Of a stretch of DNA of 64,000 nucleotides, positions 34,501 to 42,640 are shown one piece after another. Origin of the DNA: Litoribacter ruber (lineage in GTDB: Bacteria; Bacteroidota; Bacteroidia; Cytophagales; Cyclobacteriaceae). The notes beneath the pieces are model-generated. The model was not told where the DNA came from, made no database searches, and was given only the letters and a program-made list of their open reading frames with translations. Both the position numbers and the translations under genes were made by a program. The DNA lies in the NCBI RefSeq assembly GCF_018500185.1, contig NZ_JAHBGI010000006.1:138589-202588 (forward strand). The letters run 5' to 3'. The stretch's first letter is position 1. Each line of letters opens with the position of its first letter.

Positions 34501-35617
34501 TATTGACATCGAGGAGGCCTCCAGCGGATATGAGGCGTTACAGATGATGGGCACCAGGAATGACTTTGACGTCATTTTGATGGATTATCACATGCCTTAT
34601 ATGGATGGTCTGGAAACAATCCGCAAAATAAGAAGCAATTTCGGAACCCAAGCTGATGAGCAGCCTATTATTCTCTTATATAGTAGTTCTGACGATGAGC
34701 GCGTAATCAGAGAGTGTGAGGAACTACATGTCACCCAACGCTTGGTGAAGCCTATTAAGATGCACGACTTGTACAATTCCTTGGCAAAGCTTCACAAATC
34801 CGATGTCAAAAAGAAGAAGGAAATTGAAGAGTCTACTGCCGAGGCGAGCTTTGAGTCCAAATACAATGTTTTGATTGCCGAGGATAATCAGATCAACATG
34901 TTCTTAGCCAAAACAATCATTCAAAGGATTTTGCCTAACAGTACCATATTCGAAGCACCAAACGGCCAAATCGCCTTTGAACTCTACAAAACCAAGCAGC
35001 CGGATCTAATTATCCTGGATATTCAGATGCCAATCATGAACGGCTATGAAGTCACCGAAGCAATACGTAAGGCAGAATCAGGGACCAGGACTCCAATATT
35101 GGCACTTACTGCGGGCAATGTGAAGGGAGAAAAAGAAAAATGCCTCAATATTGGCATGGATGACTTTATTGCCAAGCCTGTAGTGGAAGAAACCTTGGAA
35201 ATGGCCCTCCATAAATGGTTACCTTTGAATAAGGACAAAAAAGAAGAACCTGAACAGGTAACAGAAACAGAAGATATGAATAGCGAGCGATTTGATATTA
35301 AAGTGTTGGAGGGTTATGTGAAAAACAATCCAGACTTAATGCAGGCTTTTATGGATATTACCATTAAAGAGCTCGAAAATGCCAAAGTAGAGTTGAACGA
35401 AAGTCTTTCTCTACAAAATCTAGCTGATATCAATTCGGCCGGCCACAAACTGAAAGGTACAGCATCCTCTGCAGGTCTAAATTGGCTGTTTGAAATCGGA
35501 CTGGAGCTTGAGGGACTCGACGAGTTTGATTACAGAAAGATCAAAATCCTGATTACAAAGGCTCAAAATGAAATTGATGAAGTCCTCACGCTATTGAAAG
35601 CAAAAAAAGAAGAATAG
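31520..35617 (+). CDS. Hybrid histidine kinase with GAF/PAS sensors, two receivers and HPt
   Basis: 1365 residues from the ATG at 31520; a TTG at 31472 would add 16 residues. No membrane span, so it is cytoplasmic. Order: GAF (about 10-165), three PAS (about 170-545), a second GAF (about 560-715), HisKA with H738 in NMSHEIRTPLNG, HATPase with GIGIKREMQEKIFEAFSQ and GGTGLGLAIS, receiver 1 with D1022 (LMDYHMPYMDG), receiver 2 with D1167 (LDIQMPIMNG), and an HPt domain with H1309 (GHKLKGTAS). A full His-Asp-Asp-His chain is thus in one protein but no DNA-binding output is present. The final target must be another protein. No receptor or regulator gene is adjacent. Confidence 0.92.
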   Translation: MTHNNINETERLETLKSYDVLDSHSESEFDRLTTIASLTCQTPMAVISLIGENKQIFRSTVGVEIKETDIQCIFCLECIKQKELVISEDASKDERFKDNSLVTGPPHIRFYTGVPLLSPEGHVLGTLSVMDDKPNSLDDNQIKVLKLLAQQVITAILDNRKRKQLQQYEALFKSSLDIMTIVDKDGKNQIINQAYMDITGWDEEKIKTQGETIVHPDDVPRAYKEYEKILKGKKTINYLQRTLTKSGEYKTIQWHANKNPETGDVVAVGRDVTEDLKTKAELQQQKDFLNSIVEGMLEGFAMADRSGKKVRVNKALCQMTGFTEKELLGQTPPYSYWPKDMQKKNSYYFTKAIKGELDENVFELVYQKKNGERFPVLVNTSVIQDPSTKEKFVFATVQNISATKRTEQKLLVTQKMMEQTNRVAHVGGWDVDLETNTTYWSDITREIHEVPDDFNVTLEAGLNFYRPGRSLETIKEHWKKAEEEGVPFDLELEIITYKGKYKWIRTKCQCEKLHGKVTRIYGTFQDITGKKKSEFEIENKEKMLKGISLATDQLLSNRKFEDAIERSLKILGQTVEVGRVYLFENSKNENGELVASQTFEYAADDCSPQFENQDLQDIYHKDFEDFFQPLSQNKVFLAKISDIQDKPQLKEFLDMQEIKSILVIPIFYSDNFWGFIGYDECYEERDWSDAEISLLKSFAKTIANAIERKNMDLSMERAIDQAKSANIAKSEFLANMSHEIRTPLNGIIGFTDLVMKTNLDPTQSQYLGIVNNSANALLSIINDILDFSKIEAGKLELDIERFDVYEMASQTADIISYQAQSKYLEMLLNISLDVPRFIHTDEVRIRQVLINLLSNAVKFTEVGEVELKIEVIEYQDEECVLRFLVRDTGIGIKREMQEKIFEAFSQEDGSTTKKYGGTGLGLAISNQLLGLMSSHLNLESEHGKGSTFYFDLRVKADQGESIEFEEVENIQKALVVDDNDNNRTIIHEMLRLKGIDIEEASSGYEALQMMGTRNDFDVILMDYHMPYMDGLETIRKIRSNFGTQADEQPIILLYSSSDDERVIRECEELHVTQRLVKPIKMHDLYNSLAKLHKSDVKKKKEIEESTAEASFESKYNVLIAEDNQINMFLAKTIIQRILPNSTIFEAPNGQIAFELYKTKQPDLIILDIQMPIMNGYEVTEAIRKAESGTRTPILALTAGNVKGEKEKCLNIGMDDFIAKPVVEETLEMALHKWLPLNKDKKEEPEQVTETEDMNSERFDIKVLEGYVKNNPDLMQAFMDITIKELENAKVELNESLSLQNLADINSAGHKLKGTASSAGLNWLFEIGLELEGLDEFDYRKIKILITKAQNEIDEVLTLLKAKKEE

Positions 35618-35671
35618 ATAAAATTTGAGATTGAGAAGGGGAATTGTTAAATTAAAAACAAATCCTTAATC

Positions 35672-36796
35672 ATGAAATTCAACAGAAGACAATGGTTAAG
35701 AAGCGCTGCCCTCACAGGTGGTGCTTCTTTAATTTCCGGCCTAGGCATTATCCCCAAACTTTCGGCCGAAGAGATAGCCAAATTCAACCCTCGCCCCTTA
35801 GAAGATCTCGCCCGACTGAGTTCAAATGAAAACCCCTATGGCCCTTCAAAAAAAGTCAGGGATAGGTTGTTCAAATCATTTGATGACGGGTGCCGGTACC
35901 CTTATAGCTACCAAAACGAACTTTTAGATAAACTAGCCGAAAGGGAAGGTGTGCCCAAAGACCATATCGTGATTACCGGAGGCTCTACTGAGGCTCTCAA
36001 AGTAGCCGGGATTACATTTACCCGCAATGGTGGAGAAATCATTGCCAGTAAACCCACCTTTCTTGCCATGATGAGTTATGCGCAGATGTGGGGTGCCGAA
36101 GTCAATTGGGTGGATGTGGATGAGAACCTGCAACATGATCTTGATGGTATGCAGAAAGCCATAAAACCTTCCACTAAAATGGTTTTTCTCTGCAACCCCA
36201 ACAATCCAACGGGAACGCTTCTTCCCGCTGATGACTTTGAAAAATTCTGCAGGGAAACCTCCAAGCATACGACTGTATTTTCCGATGAAGCCTATTTTGA
36301 ATTTATAGACGAGCCTAATTATCCCTCCATGGTCAAGTTGGTCAAAGAAGGCGAAAACATCATCGTAAGCCGTACCTTTTCCAAGGTTTTCGGCCTGGCT
36401 GGGCTAAGAATTGGCTACATAGTGGCCCGACCCGATTTGGCGCATAAAATTAGGGAAAATGTAGTGGCCTTCACCAATGTACTGGCGCTGGAAGCCGCAA
36501 AAGAAGCCTTGGATGATAAAGAGTTTTTTGAATTCAGCTTAAATAAAAACAAGGAAGCCAAGAGCACTATTTATCATACCCTAGATGATTTGGGGCTTCG
36601 CCATTTGGAAAGCCACACCAATTTTGTCTTTTTCGAAAGTGGGATGCATATAGACAAGCTGGTCGATCAAATGAAGGACAAAGGGGTTTTGATTGGCAGG
36701 GAATTCCCACCTTTCTCCAATTGGTGCAGAATTAGTACGGGGACGCCAGAGGAAATGGAAAGGTTTGACAAAGCATTGAGAAGTGTTTATACCTAG
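35672..36796 (+). CDS. Tat-exported HisC-like PLP aminotransferase
   Basis: 374 residues, class I/II fold-type I aminotransferase related to histidinol-phosphate aminotransferase. The N-terminus has a twin-arginine signal: NRRQWLRSAALTGG followed by a hydrophobic stretch. PLP-site landmarks are SSNENPYGPS, TGGSTEALKV, CNPNNPTGTLLP, the lysine K238 in SRTFSKVFGLAGLRIGY, and a C-terminal CRISTG motif. Placement in the periplasm (folded, with cofactor) is predicted from the Tat signal. This is odd for an amino acid biosynthesis enzyme, so a real role in histidine synthesis is unlikely. The substrate is unknown. Its 3' end overlaps the convergent nuclease gene by 4 bp. Confidence 0.88.
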   Translation: MKFNRRQWLRSAALTGGASLISGLGIIPKLSAEEIAKFNPRPLEDLARLSSNENPYGPSKKVRDRLFKSFDDGCRYPYSYQNELLDKLAEREGVPKDHIVITGGSTEALKVAGITFTRNGGEIIASKPTFLAMMSYAQMWGAEVNWVDVDENLQHDLDGMQKAIKPSTKMVFLCNPNNPTGTLLPADDFEKFCRETSKHTTVFSDEAYFEFIDEPNYPSMVKLVKEGENIIVSRTFSKVFGLAGLRIGYIVARPDLAHKIRENVVAFTNVLALEAAKEALDDKEFFEFSLNKNKEAKSTIYHTLDDLGLRHLESHTNFVFFESGMHIDKLVDQMKDKGVLIGREFPPFSNWCRISTGTPEEMERFDKALRSVYT

Positions 36797-38145
36797 ATCA
36801 CCACCATATCCAACTTCTCCCTACTCAAAAATGACCTGAGGATCAGACCCGTTTCCAAAACGGGCTTGACCGGTGTAAGGTAATCCAAAATCGACTCTGC
36901 CTGCACCTCCATTTCTTGACTGATGAATCCATAGGCTTTTAGAATACCATTATCAAAAACAATGGCCGCATGTTCATCTCTGGTCCTACCGGCAGACTTA
37001 ATGAGAAGCTGTTTCGACACTACTGTTCCTTGGTTGAGCCATTCTTCCATTTTGAGATTATAGGTCTCAGGGCTTTCTTTTCCAAGGCATGCCCCTTCGC
37101 ATTTGCCAAGAGGATAGTCATAGCACTCATGGGCTGACTTCTGGATTCCCGCCAATTTGGGGCAAAAACCAAATGCCCTCACACCACTCTGAACTTCTGC
37201 CCAAGCCTCGGCATGGGAATAGAATGTCATAATTGGTTTTAAGGCCTTTTGGACCTTCCCTACCTGTATACGCTGATAGCCGTTTCCATCCTCATAGGTA
37301 TAAATACCCCATGAATGGCTAGGACGTTTCTGGGCACGATTATATTTAGGCCACAGCCTTTTGATCTCCAAGGCTTCCAATAGCAAAGCCAAAAACTCAC
37401 TGCCTGTTTCGGAGAAGCTCACATCATGAATTTCACTTTTGAGGTCATTTCGGCTTTTGCCGCCAAAATGCCCCTTAAACCTGGATTGAATATTATTGGC
37501 TTTGCCTACGTAGATAACTTCATTGGTCTGGTTGAAAAAATAATAAACTCCCGGCCGCTGGGGCAAGGCATCAAATTTCTCTTTGCTGATATGTGGAGGC
37601 AAAAAAGCTTCCCCAGAGTTTCTTTTCAGGGATTTATCGATAATGCTGCGATCCAATGAAAAAACCTGTTCAAAGAGAATGGCCGTAGCCGCAGCGTCGC
37701 CATAGGCCCGGTGCCTATCCGTGATCCGAATGCCTCTTGATTCGCAAAGCCTGCCCAGACTGTATGAAGAATATCCAGGAAATGCTTTTCTGCTCAAGCG
37801 TACCGTGCAAAGTTTTGGCCTCCGGAAGTTTAGGCCCACCTTTCCAAATTCATGGTGGAGAAAATTGTAATCAAAATTGACATTATGGGCCACAAAGATT
37901 TTATCCTCCAGAAGCTCATAAAGCTCCTCGGCAATTTCTGCAAAAGTCGGCGCATCCTGCACCATTTCATTATCTATACCTGTAAGGCCAGTGATAAAAC
38001 CAGGCACTATCCGCAAGGGGTTGACCAAGGTCTGGTAGGTATCCAAAACCTGCTTACCATCATGCACGATCACAGCCACTTCAGTAATCCCTCCACGTTG
38101 GGCTGTGCCGCCTGTCGTCTCAATATCTACTATCGCAAAAACCAT
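36793..38145 (-). CDS. DEDD exonuclease fused to GIY-YIG nuclease domain (Cho/UvrC-like)
   Basis: 450 residues from the ATG at 38145 (MVFAIVDIETTGG); in-frame starts further up do not fit the family. Residues 1-165 are a DnaQ-like 3'-5' exonuclease: DIETTGG, FVAHNVNFDYNFL and HRAYGDAAAT give the acidic DEDD-type set. Residues 195-290 are a GIY-YIG endonuclease of the UvrC N-terminal type (RPGVYYFFNQTNEVIYVGKANNI [shown in part], with the distal Glu in EALEIKRLWPKYN). The final 160 residues include a Cys cluster (CYDYPLGKCEGACLG). The architecture resembles Cho-type repair nucleases annotated as polymerase III epsilon/UvrC fusions. It probably works in DNA repair. Confidence 0.85.
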   Translation of the reverse strand: MVFAIVDIETTGGTAQRGGITEVAVIVHDGKQVLDTYQTLVNPLRIVPGFITGLTGIDNEMVQDAPTFAEIAEELYELLEDKIFVAHNVNFDYNFLHHEFGKVGLNFRRPKLCTVRLSRKAFPGYSSYSLGRLCESRGIRITDRHRAYGDAAATAILFEQVFSLDRSIIDKSLKRNSGEAFLPPHISKEKFDALPQRPGVYYFFNQTNEVIYVGKANNIQSRFKGHFGGKSRNDLKSEIHDVSFSETGSEFLALLLEALEIKRLWPKYNRAQKRPSHSWGIYTYEDGNGYQRIQVGKVQKALKPIMTFYSHAEAWAEVQSGVRAFGFCPKLAGIQKSAHECYDYPLGKCEGACLGKESPETYNLKMEEWLNQGTVVSKQLLIKSAGRTRDEHAAIVFDNGILKAYGFISQEMEVQAESILDYLTPVKPVLETGLILRSFLSREKLDMVVI

Positions 38146-38278
38146 CTTCGAAAGTAACGTCAAGTATTTGTTAATCATTCGAAATGAGATAAGTTTTTTG
38201 ATTCCAGTGACAGCAGTTGTCCATTTAAAAATTTTTGAACCGAATTTTGTAACTTTAGGCAACTAACCGAATAAACCA

Positions 38279-38836
38279 ATGAGCCAAAAACCAACCGAAT
38301 GGGTAGCGGAAATAGATCGCATTACTGCTAAGTTTGAAAGAGAATTTGCGGAAATGAGCCTAGAGCAAATTTATTGGAAACCCCACCCGGAAGTCTGGTC
38401 AATCGGGGAAAACATCCAGCACTTGATACAATTGAATTCTTCCTACTTCCCAATGTTTCAGGAGTTGAAGGATGGGAAATATCAGAAGCCCTGGTCGGGA
38501 AATTTCAGCTTTATTTATAACCTAATAGGAAATTCCATTTACAAATCGGTTTCGGATGGCAGAAAAAAGAAAATCAAAACTTTTGCCTCTTGGGAACCCA
38601 AAATAGGCGGTACCCATCAGGACATTGTCCAAAAATTCACCAAGCATCAGCAGGAATTAAAAAGTTGGATAACCAAATTGGCTCCACAGTTTGGCAAAAA
38701 CGTGGTGATCAATTCTCCCATTAACAAGCTCTTGCCTTACACCTTGGATAAAGCCATGGATATCATAGTGGCCCACGAATACAGGCATTTCCAACAAGCC
38801 CTAGAGGTAAAAGAAGCCATAAAAAAAGCCCCATGA
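38279..38836 (+). CDS. DinB-like domain protein
   Basis: 185 residues of the DinB four-helix fold. Metal-ligand positions are suggested by IGENIQHLIQLN (H near residue 43) and the C-terminal VAHEYRHFQQAL (HEYRH). Such proteins bind divalent metal and some are thiol S-transferases; the reaction here is unknown. The last codons and the stop (TGA at 38834-38836) lie inside the terminator hairpin. Confidence 0.85.
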   Translation: MSQKPTEWVAEIDRITAKFEREFAEMSLEQIYWKPHPEVWSIGENIQHLIQLNSSYFPMFQELKDGKYQKPWSGNFSFIYNLIGNSIYKSVSDGRKKKIKTFASWEPKIGGTHQDIVQKFTKHQQELKSWITKLAPQFGKNVVINSPINKLLPYTLDKAMDIIVAHEYRHFQQALEVKEAIKKAP

Positions 38837-38852
38837 CGGGGCTTTTTATTTT
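38823..38852. terminator. Terminator overlapping the dinB-like stop codon
   Basis: A 10-bp stem AAAAAGCCCC / GGGGCTTTTT with loop ATGAC containing the stop. A/T tracts on both sides make it bidirectional, also ending the convergent fadD transcript. Confidence 0.85.
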
Positions 38853-40528
38853 TAGGATTTGCCTTCGTGCATTTCCTTTATTTTTCTTCTAAGAATCTTT
38901 CCAACATTTGATTTCGGGAGTTCATTTACAAAATAAACCTCCTTTGGCACTTTGTAATTGGTCAGATGCTGCTTGGAATGGGCGATGACTTCTTTATCAG
39001 TTAGGCCGTTATCTTTAGGCACTACATAGGCCACCACCTTCTCGGTGGATTTATCATCGGCAATTCCTATGACACCTACTTCCAAAACTTTGTCATGGGC
39101 AGCAATTACATCTTCCACTTCATTTGGATACACGTTGAAACCGGAGACAAGAATCATTTCCTTTTTTCTGTCCACTATCTTCACGAAGCCGTCTGCCTCA
39201 ATGATCCCGATGTCACCAGTTTTGAACCAATCTCCGTCGAAAACCTGCTTGGTTTCCTCAGGCTTGTTCCAATAGCCGCGCATCACTTGAGGTCCTTTGA
39301 TGCAAAGTTCCCCCTTCTCCCCTATTGGCACCTCATTGCCATCATCATCAATGGCCTTGATTTGCGTATTAGGAAGCGGAACCCCGATAGACCCAATGCG
39401 CTCGGTCCCATCGATTGGGTTACAGGTCGCGACTGGCGAAGTTTCAGTCAGTCCATACCCTTCGGCAATTGGCACTCCGGTCACTTTTTTCCATTTTTCA
39501 GCCACAGCTTTCTGCACGGCCATCCCGCCACCTACAGCAACACGCAATGAGCTGAAGTCCAGGTTTCGGAAAGCCTCCTGATTCAAAAGACCGTTATAGA
39601 GCGTATTCACGCCTGTAATTACACTGAATTTGTGCTTGCTCATTTCCTTGATAAAGGCCGGCATGTCTCGTGGGTTGGTGATCAACACATTGTGTGCACC
39701 TATTTTGAGCATGGCCAGACAGTTAACCGTCAAGGCGAAAATATGGTAAAGGGGAAGGGCAGTGATGACCGTTTCCCGGTTTTCCTTCAGCTTTGGTGTC
39801 ATCCATGCCGAAATTTGCTGCATATTGGCAATGATGTTGGCATGGGTCAGTTCAGCTCCCTTAGACACACCTGTCGTCCCGCCGGTATACTGCAGAAATG
39901 CCGCGTCACTTGCCACCATTTCCTCATGGCGGAAAGACATCGAGGCACCTTTGCTGAAAGCATTCTTCAAATTCAAGGCACCGTCAATCTGATAGGGTGG
40001 CACCATTTTCTTGATATGCTTGACCACAAAGTTTACGATGCCTCCCTTAAGCCCACCTAGCATATCCCCAATCTGGGAAATGATAATGTGCTTGGCCTTG
40101 ATTTCACCCCTGATTTTCTGAAGATTGGAGGCAAAGTTTGCCAAAATCACGATGGTATCCACTTGGGCATCATTAAACTGATGCTTCATTTCACTCGGGG
40201 TGTAAAGCGGGTTGGTGTTTACCACAATCATCCCCGCCCGGAGGGCTCCGAACATCACGATGGGATATTGCAGCAAGTTGGGCATTTGGATGGCTATCCT
40301 ATCCCCTTTTTTCATTTTGAGCTCATTCTGAAGATAGGCTGCGAAATTTTTGGAGAGTTCGTCTACCTGCTTAAAAGTGAGCGTTTTGCCCATACATTCA
40401 TAGGCTATTCCATTTCCATATTTTTTGACGCTTTCCTCAAAAAGGTCGACCAAACTGTTGTAAGCATTTACATCTACTTCTTTGACCACGGAGGGTGGAT
40501 ATTGCTTAAACCACGGGAAATCTTGCAT
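38852..40528 (-). CDS. fadD: Long-chain-fatty-acid--CoA ligase
   Basis: Activates fatty acids to acyl-CoA with ATP, at the inner face of the membrane. It has 558 residues, the size of E. coli FadD. The AMP-binding P-loop is YTGGTTGVSKGAELTH, followed by EGYGLTETSPV, GDWFKTGDIG and the acyl-CoA synthetase lysine in KSNVGKILRR. The N-terminus MQDFPWFKQYPP fits the family. An acyl-CoA dehydrogenase gene lies upstream on the same strand, but a terminator separates them, so they are distinct transcripts in one fatty-acid oxidation cluster. Confidence 0.93.
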   Translation of the reverse strand: MQDFPWFKQYPPSVVKEVDVNAYNSLVDLFEESVKKYGNGIAYECMGKTLTFKQVDELSKNFAAYLQNELKMKKGDRIAIQMPNLLQYPIVMFGALRAGMIVVNTNPLYTPSEMKHQFNDAQVDTIVILANFASNLQKIRGEIKAKHIIISQIGDMLGGLKGGIVNFVVKHIKKMVPPYQIDGALNLKNAFSKGASMSFRHEEMVASDAAFLQYTGGTTGVSKGAELTHANIIANMQQISAWMTPKLKENRETVITALPLYHIFALTVNCLAMLKIGAHNVLITNPRDMPAFIKEMSKHKFSVITGVNTLYNGLLNQEAFRNLDFSSLRVAVGGGMAVQKAVAEKWKKVTGVPIAEGYGLTETSPVATCNPIDGTERIGSIGVPLPNTQIKAIDDDGNEVPIGEKGELCIKGPQVMRGYWNKPEETKQVFDGDWFKTGDIGIIEADGFVKIVDRKKEMILVSGFNVYPNEVEDVIAAHDKVLEVGVIGIADDKSTEKVVAYVVPKDNGLTDKEVIAHSKQHLTNYKVPKEVYFVNELPKSNVGKILRRKIKEMHEGKS

Positions 40529-40604
40529 ATTCTTAGTTATTTGGATTTACTTAATTTAAGTTCAGTTTTATTATTTTATACTAATATAAAATAAAACTTG
40601 TGTT

Positions 40605-40647
40605 AAAAAAAAGAAAACCACTTTTCCTACTACAGAAAAGTGGTTTT
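40605..40647 (-). terminator. Terminator of the acyl-CoA dehydrogenase gene
   Basis: A 13-bp perfect stem AAAACCACTTTTC / GAAAAGTGGTTTT (40614-40626 and 40635-40647) with an 8-nt loop, running on the reverse strand into CTTTTTTTT. Confidence 0.9.
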
Positions 40648-40670
40648 GAAACACTCTATGGTTTTTCAAG

Positions 40671-41828
40671 TTATGCCAGTATTTTTCTGGCTATCAGCTC
40701 TTTCATTATTTCATTTGTACCGGCATAAATCCGCTGCACACGGGCATCGGCATAGGCCCGCGCTACAGGGTATTCCCACATGTATCCATAGCCGCCGTGA
40801 AGCTGCACGCATTCATCCGCCACTTGACATTGAAGGTCGGTCATCATCATTTTGGCGGCAGAAGACATGGCCGCATCCACTTTCTTATCATTGTGCAACA
40901 CCACCAATTGATCGCAATAAATCCTTGCCTGTTCTAGCTTGGCTGCCATCTCGGCAAGTTTAAACCTGGTATTTTGAAAATCAGCAACGGTTTTGCCAAA
41001 AGCAGGACGGCTTTTCACATACTCAATAGTTGAATTGAGGGTAAATTCAGCCAAAGACAATGCTGCAAGGGCCACAATTAGCCTTTCTTGTGCAAGTTCG
41101 GTCATCAGGTATTTGAAACCTTCACCGGTTTTTCCCATAAGGTTTTCTTTGGGCACCTTCACATCTTCGAAGAATAGTTCGCAGGTATCCTGAGCGTGTA
41201 GCCCCACTTTTTCAAAGGGAACCCCCTTGGTAAAACCTTGCATATCTTTGTCCACTAAAAACAGACTAATTCCCTTGGCTCCTAGTGTAGGGTCAGTTTT
41301 GGCCGCCACTACTACCACATCGGCCAAATAGCCATTTGTGATAAAAGTTTTGGTGCCGTTGATCAAGTAATGATCGCCTTTATCCTCGGCAGTAGCCCGG
41401 ATGCTCTGAAGGTCACTTCCCGCGCCTGGCTCTGTCATGGCCACAGCCGAAATGTATTCCCCAGAGATCATCTTTGGGACATATTTCTCCTTGGCTTCTT
41501 GAGTGGCGTAGTGAAGCACATAGGGGAAAACAATATCATTGTGCAGCGGATAGCCAATCGCCGGCCCCGCACAGCCGCTCAATCCCAGTTCTTCGGTAAA
41601 GATGGCGTTGTACCTAAAATCCTGGATGTCCAATCCACCAAATTCCTCCGGAGCCTGGATACATAGAAATCCGTTTTCCCCAAGTTTCAACCAAGACTCC
41701 CGGGACACCATTTTATTGTTTTCCCAATCCAAATTGTTGGGCGTAATTTCCTTGGCAATAAAATCTCTCAAAGACTGTCGGAACATGTCATGCTCCTCAT
41801 TGAAAATAGTTCTAGGCAATTTTTGCAT
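40671..41828 (-). CDS. Acyl-CoA dehydrogenase
   Basis: FAD enzyme that forms the alpha-beta double bond of acyl-CoA in beta-oxidation and hands electrons to EtfAB. It has 385 residues. Signature segments are AMTEPGAGSDLQSIRATA, TFITNGYLADVVVVAAK, and the C-terminal QLHGGYGYMWEYPVARAYADARVQRIYAGTNEIMKELIA [part], where the catalytic Glu sits in the YAGTNEIMK region. Chain-length preference cannot be read. It is separated from fadD by a terminator. Confidence 0.95.
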   Translation of the reverse strand: MQKLPRTIFNEEHDMFRQSLRDFIAKEITPNNLDWENNKMVSRESWLKLGENGFLCIQAPEEFGGLDIQDFRYNAIFTEELGLSGCAGPAIGYPLHNDIVFPYVLHYATQEAKEKYVPKMISGEYISAVAMTEPGAGSDLQSIRATAEDKGDHYLINGTKTFITNGYLADVVVVAAKTDPTLGAKGISLFLVDKDMQGFTKGVPFEKVGLHAQDTCELFFEDVKVPKENLMGKTGEGFKYLMTELAQERLIVALAALSLAEFTLNSTIEYVKSRPAFGKTVADFQNTRFKLAEMAAKLEQARIYCDQLVVLHNDKKVDAAMSSAAKMMMTDLQCQVADECVQLHGGYGYMWEYPVARAYADARVQRIYAGTNEIMKELIARKILA

Positions 41829-41945
41829 TATATTTCGGGTTTATCTTTATCTAAACAGAATAATATTCAAATCAACAATATGATTTTCACCATTGACTTT
41901 GTAATATAGTAGAATTATATAAAATTTAAAAAATTAATTTGGATC

Positions 41946-42596
41946 ATGGGCATCAAAGGAGTCATTTTTGACATGGACGGGGTAATACTGAACAACCACC
42001 AATTTCACGTGGATGCATGGAAGCAGTTTATCGCAGACCACGGCAAGACAATCACCGATGAGGAGTTTTCAGCAAACTTCAATGGGCGGACTACCGGGCA
42101 GGCCTTAAAATACCTTTTCCCAGAAATTACTTCGGAAGAAATCGAAACCTTAAAAGAGGAAAAAGAAAGTCTATACAGGAACTTGATTTTGCCTACACTC
42201 AAAGAAACCGAGGGGCTGACTGATTTTTTGAAACAGTTGAAAGAAAAGGGATACAAAACGGCTGTTGCCACCTCTGCTTATCCCGCCAATGTGGAGTTCA
42301 CACTTTCGAAACTGGGCCTTCACTCCTATTTTGACTCCATTTTGGATGAGACCTTTGTGAAGCACGGTAAGCCAGACCCGGAAATTTACTCCAAAACCAT
42401 TGCAGCATTGGGCCTTGAGCCCGGGGAATGCGTGGTGTTTGAGGACAGTTTTTCCGGAATAGAATCAGGCCAGCGTGCAGGGACGGAAGTGATCGGCGTA
42501 GTGGGCACCGAAACTGAGGAGAACCTGAAAAAAGTGGTCAAAAGCACTGTCCTAAATTTTGTTAACTTTGAATTTTCCCTTTTGAATAAAGATTAA
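41946..42596 (+). CDS. HAD-superfamily hydrolase (beta-phosphoglucomutase/phosphatase-like)
   Basis: 216 residues, HAD subfamily IA. Catalytic aspartates are D9 and D11 in VIFDMDGVILNN. Motif II is VATSAYP, the Lys is in KHGKPDPEIY, and motif III is VFEDSFSGIESGQRAG. The alpha-helical cap (residues 18-85) resembles beta-phosphoglucomutase, whereas a mutase requires specific cap residues that cannot be confirmed. It is followed by the DUF4230 gene after 44 bp and may be co-transcribed. Confidence 0.88.
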   Translation: MGIKGVIFDMDGVILNNHQFHVDAWKQFIADHGKTITDEEFSANFNGRTTGQALKYLFPEITSEEIETLKEEKESLYRNLILPTLKETEGLTDFLKQLKEKGYKTAVATSAYPANVEFTLSKLGLHSYFDSILDETFVKHGKPDPEIYSKTIAALGLEPGECVVFEDSFSGIESGQRAGTEVIGVVGTETEENLKKVVKSTVLNFVNFEFSLLNKD

Positions 42597-42640
42597 ATCA
42601 ATAAATTGGGATTAACTTAAAGCTTACTAGATTAAAACTA

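Noticed and set aside
38852..41828. fadD and acyl-CoA dehydrogenase as one operon
   Set aside because: A 13-bp perfect hairpin with a T-run on the reverse strand lies between them, so separate transcripts are more likely.
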